NCBI RefSeq assembly: GCF_008639165.1
Contig: NZ_CP029197.1
Coordinates: 5,460,001-5,524,000 of the forward strand
Length of the DNA: 64,000 nt
DNA from: Streptomyces venezuelae ATCC 10712
Lineage (GTDB): Bacteria; Actinomycetota; Actinomycetes; Streptomycetales; Streptomycetaceae
Direction: 5' to 3'
The notes under the pieces are model-generated. The model saw only the letters and a list, made by a program, of their open reading frames with translations, had not been told where the DNA came from and did no database searches. A program made the position numbers and the translations under genes. Shown piece after piece: positions 1-8,768 of this stretch (position 1 is the first letter of the stretch; each line of letters starts with the position of its first letter).

Positions 1-33
1 CCGGGCCTCCGCAACACGATCGAACCCAGCTGA
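1..33 (+). CDS. 3' end of an upstream plus-strand gene (partial)
   Basis: Frame 1 reads PGLRNTIEPS and then TGA at 31-33. Nearly every codon ends in G or C, as expected for coding DNA here, and a strong hairpin follows at 87-119. This suggests the last codons of a gene that begins outside the window. The product cannot be identified from ten residues. Confidence 0.35.
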   Translation, partial: PGLRNTIEPS

Positions 34-86
34 CGGCCGCGGCCCCGGCGAGAGCCGGAAGTCCCGCGCACCTGCCGTGAGTACGG

Positions 87-119
87 CGAAGCCCCCGTCC
101 GGATCGGACGGGGGCTTCG
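87..119. terminator. 15-bp perfect hairpin, bidirectional terminator
   Basis: Positions 87-101 and 105-119 are perfectly complementary around a 3-nt GAT loop. The arms begin CGAAGCCCCC. The hairpin lies between the stop of the partial gene (33) and the stop of pyk (135) on the other strand, so it can terminate both. Confidence 0.85.
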
Positions 120-134
120 TCACGCGTCGAGGGG

Positions 135-1565
135 TCAGGCCCGTTCGCCGCCGCCCAGGTGGTGGACGCGGACCATGTTCGTCGTGCCCGGGACGCCGGG
201 CGGGGAGCCGGCCGTGATGACCATCGTGTCGCCGGCGCTGTAGCGCTGGAGCTTCAGGAGCTCGGCGTCCACCAGGTCGACCATCGCGTCCGTGTTGTCC
301 ACGTGCGGGACGACGAAGGACTCGACGCCCCAGCTCAGGGTGAGCTGGTTGCGGGTGTTCTCGTCCGTCGTGAAGGCGAGGATCGGCTGCTGGACGCGGT
401 AGCGGGAGAGGCGGCGGGCCGTGTCGCCGGACTGGGTGAAGGCGACCAGCGCCTTGCCGCCGAGGAAGTCGGCGATCTCGCAGGCCGCGCGGGCGACCGA
501 ACCGCCCTGCGTGCGCGGCTTCTTGCCCGGGACCAGGGGCTGCAGGCCCTTGGAGAGCAGCTCCTCCTCGGCCGCGGCGACGATCTTCGACATCGTCTTC
601 ACGGTCTCGATCGGGTATGCGCCGACGGAGGACTCGGCCGACAGCATGACCGCGTCCGCGCCGTCCAGGATCGCGTTGGCGACGTCGCTCGCCTCGGCGC
701 GGGTCGGCCGGGAGTTGGTGATCATCGACTCCATCATCTGGGTCGCGACGATGACCGGCTTGGCGTTGCGGCGGCACATCTCCACGAGGCGCTTCTGCAC
801 CATCGGGACCTTCTCCAGCGGGTACTCCACCGCGAGGTCGCCGCGGGCCACCATGACCGCGTCGAAGGCGGCGACGACGGCCTCCATGTTCTCGACGGCC
901 TGCGGCTTCTCCACCTTGGCGATGACGGGGACGCGGCGGCCCTCCTCGTCCATCACCTTGTGGACGTCCTTGACGTCGTTGGCGTCGCGGACGAAGGAGA
1001 GGGCGACCATGTCGCAGCCCATGCGGAGCGCGAAGCGGAGGTCGTCGACGTCCTTCTCGGAGAGGGCGGGGACGTTGACGGCCGCGCCGGGCAGGTTGAT
1101 GCCCTTGTGGTCGGAGATGACGCCGCCCTCGACGACGATCGTCTTGACGCGGGGGCCGTCGACCTCGACGACCCGCAGTTCGACGTTGCCGTCGTTGATC
1201 AGGACCTGGTCGCCCTTGGAGACGTCGCCGGGCAGGCCCTTGTAGGTGGTGCCGCAGATGGACTTGTCGCCGGGGACGTCCTCGGTGGTGATGGTGAACT
1301 CGTCACCGCGCACCAGCTCGACCGGGCCTTCGGCGAAGGTCTCGAGGCGGATCTTGGGGCCCTGGAGGTCGGCGAGCACGCCGACGGCGCGGCCGGTGTC
1401 CGCGGAGACCTGCCGGACGCGGTCGTACCGCTCCTGGTGTTCTGCCTGGGACCCGTGGCTGAAGTTGAATCGGGCCACGTTCATACCGGCCTCGATGAGA
1501 GCCTTCAGCTGCTCATACGAGTCGACGGCGGGGCCCAGCGTGCAGACGATTTTGGAACGGCGCAT
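135..1565 (-). CDS. pyk: Pyruvate kinase
   Basis: This enzyme converts phosphoenolpyruvate and ADP to pyruvate and ATP, the last step of glycolysis, in the cytoplasm. The 476-residue product begins MRRSKIVCTLGPAV, followed by the substrate-site NFSHG region. It also has the EKPQAVEN segment and the signature VARGDLAVE, with IVATQMMESM and TRAEASDVANAI further on, in the usual order of the A, B and C domains. The length is typical for the family. I start at ATG 1565, because the family N-terminus begins there and an AGGA ribosome site lies 8 nt upstream; the frame is open further upstream but encodes nothing recognisable. It is downstream of ackA (74-bp gap) and may be read from the pta-ackA operon or from its own promoter. 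It is the only pyruvate kinase in the window; a second copy elsewhere is common in Streptomyces. Confidence 0.97.
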   Translation of the reverse strand: MRRSKIVCTLGPAVDSYEQLKALIEAGMNVARFNFSHGSQAEHQERYDRVRQVSADTGRAVGVLADLQGPKIRLETFAEGPVELVRGDEFTITTEDVPGDKSICGTTYKGLPGDVSKGDQVLINDGNVELRVVEVDGPRVKTIVVEGGVISDHKGINLPGAAVNVPALSEKDVDDLRFALRMGCDMVALSFVRDANDVKDVHKVMDEEGRRVPVIAKVEKPQAVENMEAVVAAFDAVMVARGDLAVEYPLEKVPMVQKRLVEMCRRNAKPVIVATQMMESMITNSRPTRAEASDVANAILDGADAVMLSAESSVGAYPIETVKTMSKIVAAAEEELLSKGLQPLVPGKKPRTQGGSVARAACEIADFLGGKALVAFTQSGDTARRLSRYRVQQPILAFTTDENTRNQLTLSWGVESFVVPHVDNTDAMVDLVDAELLKLQRYSAGDTMVITAGSPPGVPGTTNMVRVHHLGGGERA

Positions 1566-1594
1566 GAGGCGGATCCTATCGGTTTGTTTCACTG

Positions 1595-1606
1595 CGGAAT
1601 ATTCCG
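1595..1606. promoter_or_regulatory. Perfect palindrome in the ackA-pyk gap
   Basis: CGGAATATTCCG is a perfect 12-bp palindrome, A+T-rich for this genome. It lies 30 bp upstream of the pyk start in the 74-bp gap after ackA. On the minus strand a TAGGAT that could act as a -10 box lies between it and the ATG. It is an operator candidate for a pyk-specific promoter; the binding protein is unknown. Confidence 0.35.
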
Positions 1607-1639
1607 ACTGGCGGAAAGTACAAATGGGCGCGGGGGCGC

Positions 1640-2872
1640 TCAGGCGTTCACTCCTCCGAGCGTTTCTCCGCCCACCAGAGCGAAGGTCTGGCGGGCGATC
1701 TCCAGCTCCTCGTCCGTCGGCACCACGGCGACCGCCACCCGCGCGTAGTCCGGCGAGATCAGCCGCGCCTCGTCCGTACGCACGGAGTTCAGCTCCGCGT
1801 CCACCGCGAGCCCCAGCTCCTCCAGGCCCGCGATCGCAGCCTCCCGCACCGGCGCCGCGTTCTCCCCGACCCCCGCCGTGAACGCCACCGCGTCCACCCG
1901 GCCGAGCACCGCGTAGTACGCGCCGATGTACTTCTTCAGCCGGTGGACGTAGATCTCGAAGGCGAGCGCCGCACGCTCGTCGCCCTCGTCGATCCGGCGC
2001 CGGATCTCCCGCATGTCGTTGTCGCCGCAGAGCCCCACCAGGCCGGACTTCTTGTTGAGCAGGACGTCGATGTCGTCCGCCGACATGCCCGCCACCCGCT
2101 TGAGGTGGAAGGTGACCGCCGGGTCGATGTCCCCCGAGCGGGTGCCCATGACCAGGCCCTCCAGCGGCGTCAGGCCCATCGAGGTGTCCACGCACCGGCC
2201 GCCCCGTACCGCCGAGGCGGACGCGCCGTTGCCCAGGTGCAGCACGATCACGTTCACCTCCGCCGGCTCCTTGCCGAGCAGCTTCGCCGTCTCCCGCGAC
2301 ACGTACGCGTGCGAGGTGCCGTGGAAGCCGTACCGCCGGATCCGGTACGCGTCGGCGGTCTCCACGTCGATCGCGTACCGCGCCGCCGACTCCGGCATCG
2401 TCGTGTGGAAGGCCGTGTCGAAGACCGCGACCTGCGGCAGGTCGGGACGGAGCGCCATGGCCGTACGGATGCCCGTGAGGTTCGCCGGGTTGTGCAGCGG
2501 CGCCACCGGCACCAGCCGCTCGATCTCCGCGAGCACCTCGTCGTCGATGACCGTCGGCTCGGTGAACCGCAGCCCGCCGTGCACCACCCGGTGGCCGATC
2601 GCCGCCAGCTCGGGCGAGTCGAGCCCGAGGCCGTCCGCCGCCAGCTCCTCGGCGACCGACTTCAGCGCGGCCGCGTGGTCGGCGATCGGCCCGTTCTTCT
2701 CGCGCTTCGCGCCACCGCCCTGCAGCGGGGTGTGCACGAGCCGGGAGGTCTCCTCGCCGATCCGCTCCACGAGGCCCTGGGCGAGACGGCTGTCGTCGCG
2801 CATGTCCAGGAGCTGGTACTTCACCGACGACGAGCCGGAGTTGAGGACCAGTACGCGGGTGGGTGTGGTCAT
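1640..2872 (-). CDS. ackA: Acetate kinase
   Basis: This enzyme transfers phosphate between acetyl phosphate and ADP, giving acetate and ATP (reversible), in the cytoplasm. The 410-residue product opens with VLVLNSGSSSVK, the phosphate-binding segment of the acetate/sugar kinase (ASKHA) fold. It continues with GHRVVHGG, VFDTAFH, RYGFHGTSH, HLGNGAS and MGTRSGDIDP, all acetate kinase signatures in the right order. The ATG at 2872 overlaps the TGA of pta as ATGA (2869-2872), so the two are translationally coupled and make the Pta-AckA acetate pathway. Length is normal for the family. Confidence 0.97.
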   Translation of the reverse strand: MTTPTRVLVLNSGSSSVKYQLLDMRDDSRLAQGLVERIGEETSRLVHTPLQGGGAKREKNGPIADHAAALKSVAEELAADGLGLDSPELAAIGHRVVHGGLRFTEPTVIDDEVLAEIERLVPVAPLHNPANLTGIRTAMALRPDLPQVAVFDTAFHTTMPESAARYAIDVETADAYRIRRYGFHGTSHAYVSRETAKLLGKEPAEVNVIVLHLGNGASASAVRGGRCVDTSMGLTPLEGLVMGTRSGDIDPAVTFHLKRVAGMSADDIDVLLNKKSGLVGLCGDNDMREIRRRIDEGDERAALAFEIYVHRLKKYIGAYYAVLGRVDAVAFTAGVGENAAPVREAAIAGLEELGLAVDAELNSVRTDEARLISPDYARVAVAVVPTDEELEIARQTFALVGGETLGGVNA

Positions 2873-4950
2873 GCCGGGAGCTCCTGACCCTGGGACTGGA
2901 TCGCCGTGATGGCGACCGTGTTGACGATGTCGCTGACGAGCGCGCCGCGCGAGAGGTCGTTCACGGGCTTGCGCAGACCCTGCAGCACCGGGCCGACGGC
3001 CACGGCGCCGGCCGACCGCTGCACGGCCTTGTAGGTGTTGTTGCCGGTGTTGAGGTCGGGGAAGATCAGCACGGTCGCCTGACCGGCCACCTCCGAGTCC
3101 GGCAGCTTCGTCGCCGCGACCGAGGGCTCCACGGCGGCGTCGTACTGGATGGGCCCCTCGATCCGCAGCTCCGGGTGCGCCTCGCGGACCAGCTTGGTCG
3201 CCTCCCGCACCTTGTCGACGTCGGCGCCGGAGCCCGAGGTGCCGGTGGAGTACGAGAGCATCGCGATCCGCGGCTCGACGCCGAAGCGGGCCGCGGTGGC
3301 CGCCGACTGGACCGCGATGTCCGCGAGCTGCTCGGCGTTCGGGTCCGGGTTGACCGCGCAGTCGCCGTACACGAGCACCTTGTCGGCGAGGCACATGAAG
3401 AAGACCGAGGAGACGATCGACGCCTCCGGCTTCGTCTTGATGATCTCGAAGGCGGGCCGGATCGTCGCGGCCGTGGAGTGCACCGAACCGGAGACCATGC
3501 CGTCGGCCAGGCCCTCCTGGACCATCAGCGTGCCGAAGTAGTTGACGTCCGAGACCACGTCGTACGCCAGCTCCACGGTGACGCCCTTGTGGGCCCGCAG
3601 CGCCGCGTACTTCTCGGCGAAGGAGTCCCGCAGCTCCGAGGTCTGCGGGTCGATCAGCTGGGTGCCGGCGAGCGTGACGCCCAGGTCGGCGGCCTTCTTG
3701 CGGATGGTCTCGACGTCGCCGAGCAGCGTCAGGTCGCAGACGTCGCGGCGCAGCAGCACGTCGGCGGCGCGCAGCACGCGCTCCTCGGTGCCCTCCGGGA
3801 GCACCACCCGGCGCCGGTCGGCGCGCGCCTGCTCGATGAGCTCGTGCTCGAACATCATCGGGGTGACCCGGCCGCTGCGGGCCACCGAGACCCGCTTGAG
3901 CAGGTCGGCCGTGTCGACGTGCCGCTCGAACAGGCCGAGTGCCGTCTCCGCCTTGCGCGGGGTGGCCGCGTTCAGCTTGCCTTCGAGGGAGAAGAGTTCG
4001 GTGGCGGTCGGGAAGCTGTTGCCCGGCACGGAGATGACCGGGGTGCCCGGCGCGAGCCGGGCCGCCAGGGTGAGGATCTCGTCGCTGGGCCGCTCGTTCA
4101 GGGTGAGCAGCACACCGGCGATCGGCGGGGTGCCGGCCGAGTGCGCCGCGAGCGCCCCGACGACCAGGTCGGCCCGGTCCCCGGGGGTGACGACCAGACA
4201 GCCCGGCGTCAGCGCGTTGAGGAAGTTCGGCAGCATCGCGCCGCCGAAGACGAAGTCGAGCGCGTCGCGCGCGAGGCCCGCGTCGTCGCCGAGGACCACG
4301 GAGGCGCCGAGCGCGTGCTGGATCTGGGCGACGGTGGGCGCGGCGAGCGCCGGCTCGTCCGGCAGGACGTAGCAGGGTACGGGCAGCCGGGCGGCGAGCC
4401 GCTCGGCGATGGCGGCCCGGTCCTCGGCCGCCACCCGGTTGACGATCATCGCGAGGACGTCGCAGCCGAGTCCGTCGTACGCCCGGAAGGCGTTGCGCGT
4501 CTCGGACCGTACGGACTCCGCCGGCTGGCCCTTGCCGCCGACGACCGGGATGACGGAGGCGCCGAACTCGTTGGCCAGGCGGGCGTTGAGCGCCAGCTCG
4601 TCGGGGAGCTGGGTGGCGGCGAAGTCCGTGCCGAGGACGAGGACGACCTCGTACTCCCGGGCGACCGCGTGGAAACGGTCGACCAGCTGGGAGACCAGCT
4701 CGTCGGTGCCCCGCTCGGCCTGCAGCGCGGAGGCCTCGTGGTAGTCCATGCCGTAGACCGTCGAGGCGTCCTGCGTGAGCCGGTAGCGGGTGCGGAGCAG
4801 GTCGAAGAGGCGGTCGGGCCCGTCGTGCACCAGCGGCCGGAACACCCCCACCCGGTCCACCTGGCGGGTGAGGAGCTCCATGACTCCCAGCTCGACGACC
4901 TGGCGGCCGTCACCGCGGTCGATCCCGGTCACGTACACGCTGCGCGTCAC
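2869..4950 (-). CDS. pta: Phosphate acetyltransferase
   Basis: This enzyme interconverts acetyl-CoA and acetyl phosphate and works with AckA. The 693-residue product is the long form: an N-terminal P-loop/BioD-like domain (about 1-210), a central DRTGG domain (about 215-330) and a C-terminal PTA_PTB catalytic domain (about 365-690) with VVLPEGTEERVLRA and the LIFPDLNTGNN segment. I chose the GTG at 4950 (VTRSVYVTGID) because an AGGAG lies 8 nt upstream and the long-form family starts with this motif. The last codon overlaps ackA. Transcription probably starts in the shared region with pfkA (4951-5306). Confidence 0.96.
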   Translation of the reverse strand: MTRSVYVTGIDRGDGRQVVELGVMELLTRQVDRVGVFRPLVHDGPDRLFDLLRTRYRLTQDASTVYGMDYHEASALQAERGTDELVSQLVDRFHAVAREYEVVLVLGTDFAATQLPDELALNARLANEFGASVIPVVGGKGQPAESVRSETRNAFRAYDGLGCDVLAMIVNRVAAEDRAAIAERLAARLPVPCYVLPDEPALAAPTVAQIQHALGASVVLGDDAGLARDALDFVFGGAMLPNFLNALTPGCLVVTPGDRADLVVGALAAHSAGTPPIAGVLLTLNERPSDEILTLAARLAPGTPVISVPGNSFPTATELFSLEGKLNAATPRKAETALGLFERHVDTADLLKRVSVARSGRVTPMMFEHELIEQARADRRRVVLPEGTEERVLRAADVLLRRDVCDLTLLGDVETIRKKAADLGVTLAGTQLIDPQTSELRDSFAEKYAALRAHKGVTVELAYDVVSDVNYFGTLMVQEGLADGMVSGSVHSTAATIRPAFEIIKTKPEASIVSSVFFMCLADKVLVYGDCAVNPDPNAEQLADIAVQSAATAARFGVEPRIAMLSYSTGTSGSGADVDKVREATKLVREAHPELRIEGPIQYDAAVEPSVAATKLPDSEVAGQATVLIFPDLNTGNNTYKAVQRSAGAVAVGPVLQGLRKPVNDLSRGALVSDIVNTVAITAIQSQGQELPA

Positions 4951-5111
4951 GCCGTGGTCTCCTGTCCAGTCCTGCGGAAAACGGGGCTCGCGGAGCCGGG
5001 GCGAGCGGCGCCCTCGCGGCACGCTCGCGGCCCGTACGCCGGTCGGCCGACCGTGTCGTCCACCGACTCCGTCGTCAACCGGCTGTGCTCAGAAAGCCCC
5101 GATAGGGCGGC

Positions 5112-5149
5112 ATTACCCCCTTGACAATACCCCCGCCGATAGCTAGGTC
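5112..5149. promoter_or_regulatory. pta/pfkA divergent promoter region
   Basis: The 356-bp gap 4951-5306 separates divergent pta and pfkA and shows no gene. On the plus strand TTGACA (5121-5126) is followed after 17 nt by TAGGTC (5144-5149), a plausible housekeeping-sigma promoter. The -35 box is flanked by two near-identical blocks, ATTACCCCC (5112-5120) and AATACCCCC (5126-5134), 14 bp apart. The minus strand reads TTGTCA across the same site, so the divergent promoters may overlap and share an operator. Confidence 0.45.
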
Positions 5150-5306
5150 GCCCGCCGGACGAAGGGCCCCGGAACCCGGGACGAAAGGCCCCCGCGACAG
5201 CCCCCGCAGGGACGCGCGGAACCGCCACGAGCGCGCCCGCCACACCGGCCGTGTGAGAATCGCTATGGCTCACAACGGAACGCGACCGAGCAGGAGACAC
5301 AGCACG

Positions 5307-6320
<1,014 letters not shown>

Positions 6321-6332
<12 letters not shown>

Positions 6333-6390
6333 CAGGCGGCCTGCCGATCAGGCGGGTCGGTCTTCTAGAAGGCGGCCTGCCGATCAGGCG
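6321..6390 (+). repeat. Tandem duplication across the pfkA stop codon
   Basis: Positions 6321-6354 and 6357-6390 are the same 34-bp sequence with one mismatch (C at 6333, A at 6369), a 36-bp period. Each copy starts TCGGTCTTCTAG, so the second copy repeats the last codons and stop of pfkA in non-coding DNA. It looks like a local slippage or recombination duplication. Confidence 0.85.
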
Positions 6391-6413
6391 TCGCGAGCCC
6401 GGCCTGATCGGCA
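6378..6413 (+). terminator. Hairpin after pfkA
   Basis: TGCCGATCAGGC (6378-6389) is perfectly complementary to GCCTGATCGGCA (6402-6413) around a 12-nt loop. It lies 46 bp after the pfkA stop and uses the second copy of the tandem duplication as its left arm. There is no T-tract, which is usual in Streptomyces. Confidence 0.55.
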
Positions 6414-6497
6414 CGCCACCCCCAGGGCCTTCGGCCCCGCCGCCGGGACCTCCGTCCCGACCTGTCCCGGATTCCCACCGGGACCCGCACACACCCG

Positions 6498-6537
6498 AGT
6501 GGCCCCGACCATCCCCCCGTGGACGGTCGGGGCCACT
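6498..6537. terminator. Second hairpin in the pfkA downstream gap
   Basis: AGTGGCCCCGACC (6498-6510) pairs perfectly with 6525-6537 around a 14-nt loop. With the hairpin at 6378-6413 it isolates pfkA from the HTH gene at 6715. The 382-bp gap (6333-6714) otherwise holds no gene. Confidence 0.6.
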
Positions 6538-6660
6538 GCGCTGTGCCCGGCATCACCCCCCGGGAAATGCCGGGTTCCACTCTTGAGCCGGAGCGTGAGA
6601 TCAACAAGGCTTGGGGCTTGTCCCGGACATGTCCCAACCCCTGTCCGGGGAGACGGCGGA

Positions 6661-6700
6661 GCCAGGCAGAGCCCGGCAGAGCCCGGCAAAGCCCGGCGGA
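6661..6700 (+). repeat. Four 10-bp tandem repeats just upstream of a ribosome site
   Basis: Four head-to-tail decamers, GCCAGGCAGA, GCCCGGCAGA, GCCCGGCAAA and GCCCGGCGGA, occupy 6661-6700. The last one runs into the GGAGGG ribosome site (6698-6703) of the next gene. Their number could alter leader folding or spacing. It may be a simple slippage array. Confidence 0.8.
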
Positions 6701-6714
6701 GGGAAGAGGCGCGG

Positions 6715-8067
6715 ATGACAGCGGGGCGGCACACCCCTGACCCGCGGGGCGCACGCACCCCCGCCGAGTTCCTCGCGCGTCTCCAGGCCCTCAAGGACTG
6801 GTCGGGCCTGACCTACCGCGAACTCTCGGCCCGGGCGGAGTCCGGCGGGGACGTCCTGCCCCGCTCCACCGTGGCGAACATGCTGGCCCGCACGACACTG
6901 CCCCGCGAGGAACTCCTGACCGCGTTCGTCCGCGCGTGCGGGGCGACGCGGGAGGAGGAGGCGCGGTGGCGAACGGTCCGCAACGCACTCGCCGGGCGGG
7001 CTGGGCATGGGCTGGGCGACACGACGGGAGCGGCGGGGCCGGGGGAGGCGGGGGAGCCGGGGGAGCCGGGGGCGTGGACGGAGGCGGCTGACGGGGCCGA
7101 GGCGTGGGGACCCGCGGTGGAGCGGGGCCCGGGTGGCTCGGCGAAGGGGCCTGCCGACCCGGGGAGCCCCACAGGTCTGGTCACCCCCGGCGACCTGGCG
7201 GACCCGGCGGACGACCACGCAGGCCAGCGCACCCCCGCAGGCTCAGGCACCCCCACCGGCCGCACCGGCCCCGCGGACCCCACCGGCCCCACCGGTCCGG
7301 GCACCCCCGCGGACCCCACCGGCCCCGCGGACCCCGCCGGCCCGGGCACCCCCGCCTGCCCCACCGACCCCACCGGCCTCGACCCGGATCGGGTCGAAGT
7401 CGCCGCCTCCGCCGGGGGCCCGCCCGTGTGGCCCACGTCCGAGGGGGGCACCGGCGAGCCGGTGACCCCGCCCGCCCGGATACGGCGTGCCGTCGTCGCC
7501 GTCGTCGCGGTGGCCGGGCTCGTGCTCGCCGGGGTCAGTGTCGTCGCGTTGCTCCGGGAAGGGCATCAGGGGCACCCCGGGCACAGTGGGCAGCCGACCC
7601 GTACGGGCGCCCCCGTCGCCGGGGGCGTGCGGATCCGGGTGGCCGGCACGGAGCTGTGCCTCGCCGAGCGGCGCGGGACCCGTACCGGGCAGATCCATCA
7701 GGTGCCGTGCGCCGAGGCGGGCGTGCCGCTCTACTCCCTCGCGGAGGTGGGCGGCGGCCGGTGGAGGATCGTTTCGGACCACCCCGACTTCGGCCCCGGC
7801 TGCTCCGGGATACCGTCCGGCGGCCGGATACCCGACGCCCCGTACGAGGACTCCGAGTGCGGGGACCCCAGCCGCGTGGAGGCCTTCGCCCTGGAGCCCT
7901 ACGGGACTCCCGTACGGGGATACCGGATCGTCCCGGCCGGCTCGGCGACCCCCGGCAGCTGCGTCACCGTCGTCGGCGACCGCACGGCCCCCTGGGCCCG
8001 CCTCGCCCAGGCACCCTGCGCACCGGACGCGACCGGGCAACTGTTCTCCTTCGAACGACGCCCCTAG
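6715..8067 (+). CDS. HTH protein with Pro/Gly/Thr linker, membrane helix and C-terminal extracellular domain
   Basis: The 450-residue product has an XRE-like helix-turn-helix region at about 12-70 (FLARLQALKDWSGLTYREL, then STVANMLARTTLP), the N-terminal type seen in many actinobacterial regulators. A long low-complexity linker follows (about 100-245), with collagen-like repeats such as GPADPTGPTGPGTP. One membrane helix comes next (about 258-282, VVAVVAVAGLVLAGVSVVALL). A C-terminal domain of about 150 residues carries six or more cysteines and CLAERRG/RWRIV blocks that resemble ricin-type beta-trefoil modules. The layout implies a DNA-binding domain tethered inside and a possible ligand-binding domain outside, a one-component membrane sensor. 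Ligand and target genes are unknown. GGAGGG precedes the ATG by 11 nt. Confidence 0.75.
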   Translation: MTAGRHTPDPRGARTPAEFLARLQALKDWSGLTYRELSARAESGGDVLPRSTVANMLARTTLPREELLTAFVRACGATREEEARWRTVRNALAGRAGHGLGDTTGAAGPGEAGEPGEPGAWTEAADGAEAWGPAVERGPGGSAKGPADPGSPTGLVTPGDLADPADDHAGQRTPAGSGTPTGRTGPADPTGPTGPGTPADPTGPADPAGPGTPACPTDPTGLDPDRVEVAASAGGPPVWPTSEGGTGEPVTPPARIRRAVVAVVAVAGLVLAGVSVVALLREGHQGHPGHSGQPTRTGAPVAGGVRIRVAGTELCLAERRGTRTGQIHQVPCAEAGVPLYSLAEVGGGRWRIVSDHPDFGPGCSGIPSGGRIPDAPYEDSECGDPSRVEAFALEPYGTPVRGYRIVPAGSATPGSCVTVVGDRTAPWARLAQAPCAPDATGQLFSFERRP

Positions 8068-8077
8068 GGCCTGTCCG

Positions 8078-8221
8078 ATGGGAAGTGAGTACGCGCCGGA
8101 GCTGGTGTTGGCCGAGCCGGCGAACAACGCGGTGCAGCACGGGCGGGTGCCGGGGCGGGGCTTCGAGCTGCGGTTTTCGGTTGTTCATGAAGGGCTGAAC
8201 CTGCGACGGTCACCGGCATGA
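8078..8221 (+). pseudogene. Remnant of an ATP-binding (anti-sigma-like) protein
   Basis: This 47-codon frame reads ELVLAEPANNAVQHGRVPGR followed by FELRFSV. That closely matches the N-box of the small HATPase_c_2 proteins of Streptomyces (ELVxNAVRHGRVPGRxFxLRL). The N-terminal half, the G-boxes and the rest of the ATPase fold are missing, and the usual SELV is changed to AEPA. I read it as a decayed fragment, not a working protein. It ends in an ATGA overlap with the next gene. Confidence 0.6.
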
Positions 8222-8739
8222 ACGTACTTCTGGGAGACAAGTCCAGGTTCGCCGCGGAGGTCGGTGAGCCGGGCCCACTGTGCCGGGTCGACCTCTGGGC
8301 GACTGGAAAGTGGCTGACCTGCGACGACAACATGGCGTACGTCCCCCAGTTCCGCCGCGATGTGCTGAATGCGGCCGCCTGGCTGCGGTCTGGCGAAGGT
8401 TCTTCCTTGCCGTTCGACGGCTTGTCCGCCGAGGCCACGCACCGGCGTCTCTGGCAGCGCGCGGGGGATGACGACGAGTCCGAGGCCGACCACCAGCTGA
8501 GCAGCCGGTTTCGGTTCCTGCTCTGGGGGCCCACCACCGACAACGTGGTGGCCCACCTGTTCCGCGAGAGGGACCACGTGGTGATCACGCTGGAGTTCTG
8601 GCGTGCGGAACACCTGTTCACCCACCCCGAAGACGCCGGTGCGGTCTTCGTGGTCGAGATCCCGGCCGAAGAGTTCATCGGGATCCTTGAGGGCATCGCG
8701 GCCGCGCTCGACGCCCCTTCGAGCGAGAGCCGCTCGTGA
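8218..8739 (+). CDS. Protein of unknown function, 173 residues
   Basis: I do not recognise the family. The product is acidic and soluble-looking, with no signal peptide or membrane segment. It contains aromatic-rich stretches (CRVDLWATGKWLTCDDN, FRFLLWGPTTDN, HVVITLEFWRAEH), and codon use is normal for the genome, which supports a real gene. The ATG at 8218 overlaps the stop of the ATPase remnant; there is no clear ribosome site, so the start is uncertain. The size, lone position and neighbouring gene debris are like those of orphan immunity-type proteins, but that is only a guess. Confidence 0.7.
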   Translation: MNVLLGDKSRFAAEVGEPGPLCRVDLWATGKWLTCDDNMAYVPQFRRDVLNAAAWLRSGEGSSLPFDGLSAEATHRRLWQRAGDDDESEADHQLSSRFRFLLWGPTTDNVVAHLFRERDHVVITLEFWRAEHLFTHPEDAGAVFVVEIPAEEFIGILEGIAAALDAPSSESRS

Positions 8740-8768
8740 TCCTTCTCTCGGGGGAACGAGGCGGTGAG

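Noticed and set aside
2863..5124. Long plus-strand frame opposite pta
   Set aside because: Its product is an Arg/Gly/Val-rich shadow; pta on the minus strand is fully family-like.
7200..7400. DNA minisatellite in the HTH sensor gene
   Set aside because: The GGCCCC-rich repeats keep one reading frame and encode a degenerate Pro/Gly/Thr linker, so they are coding low complexity, not an independent element.
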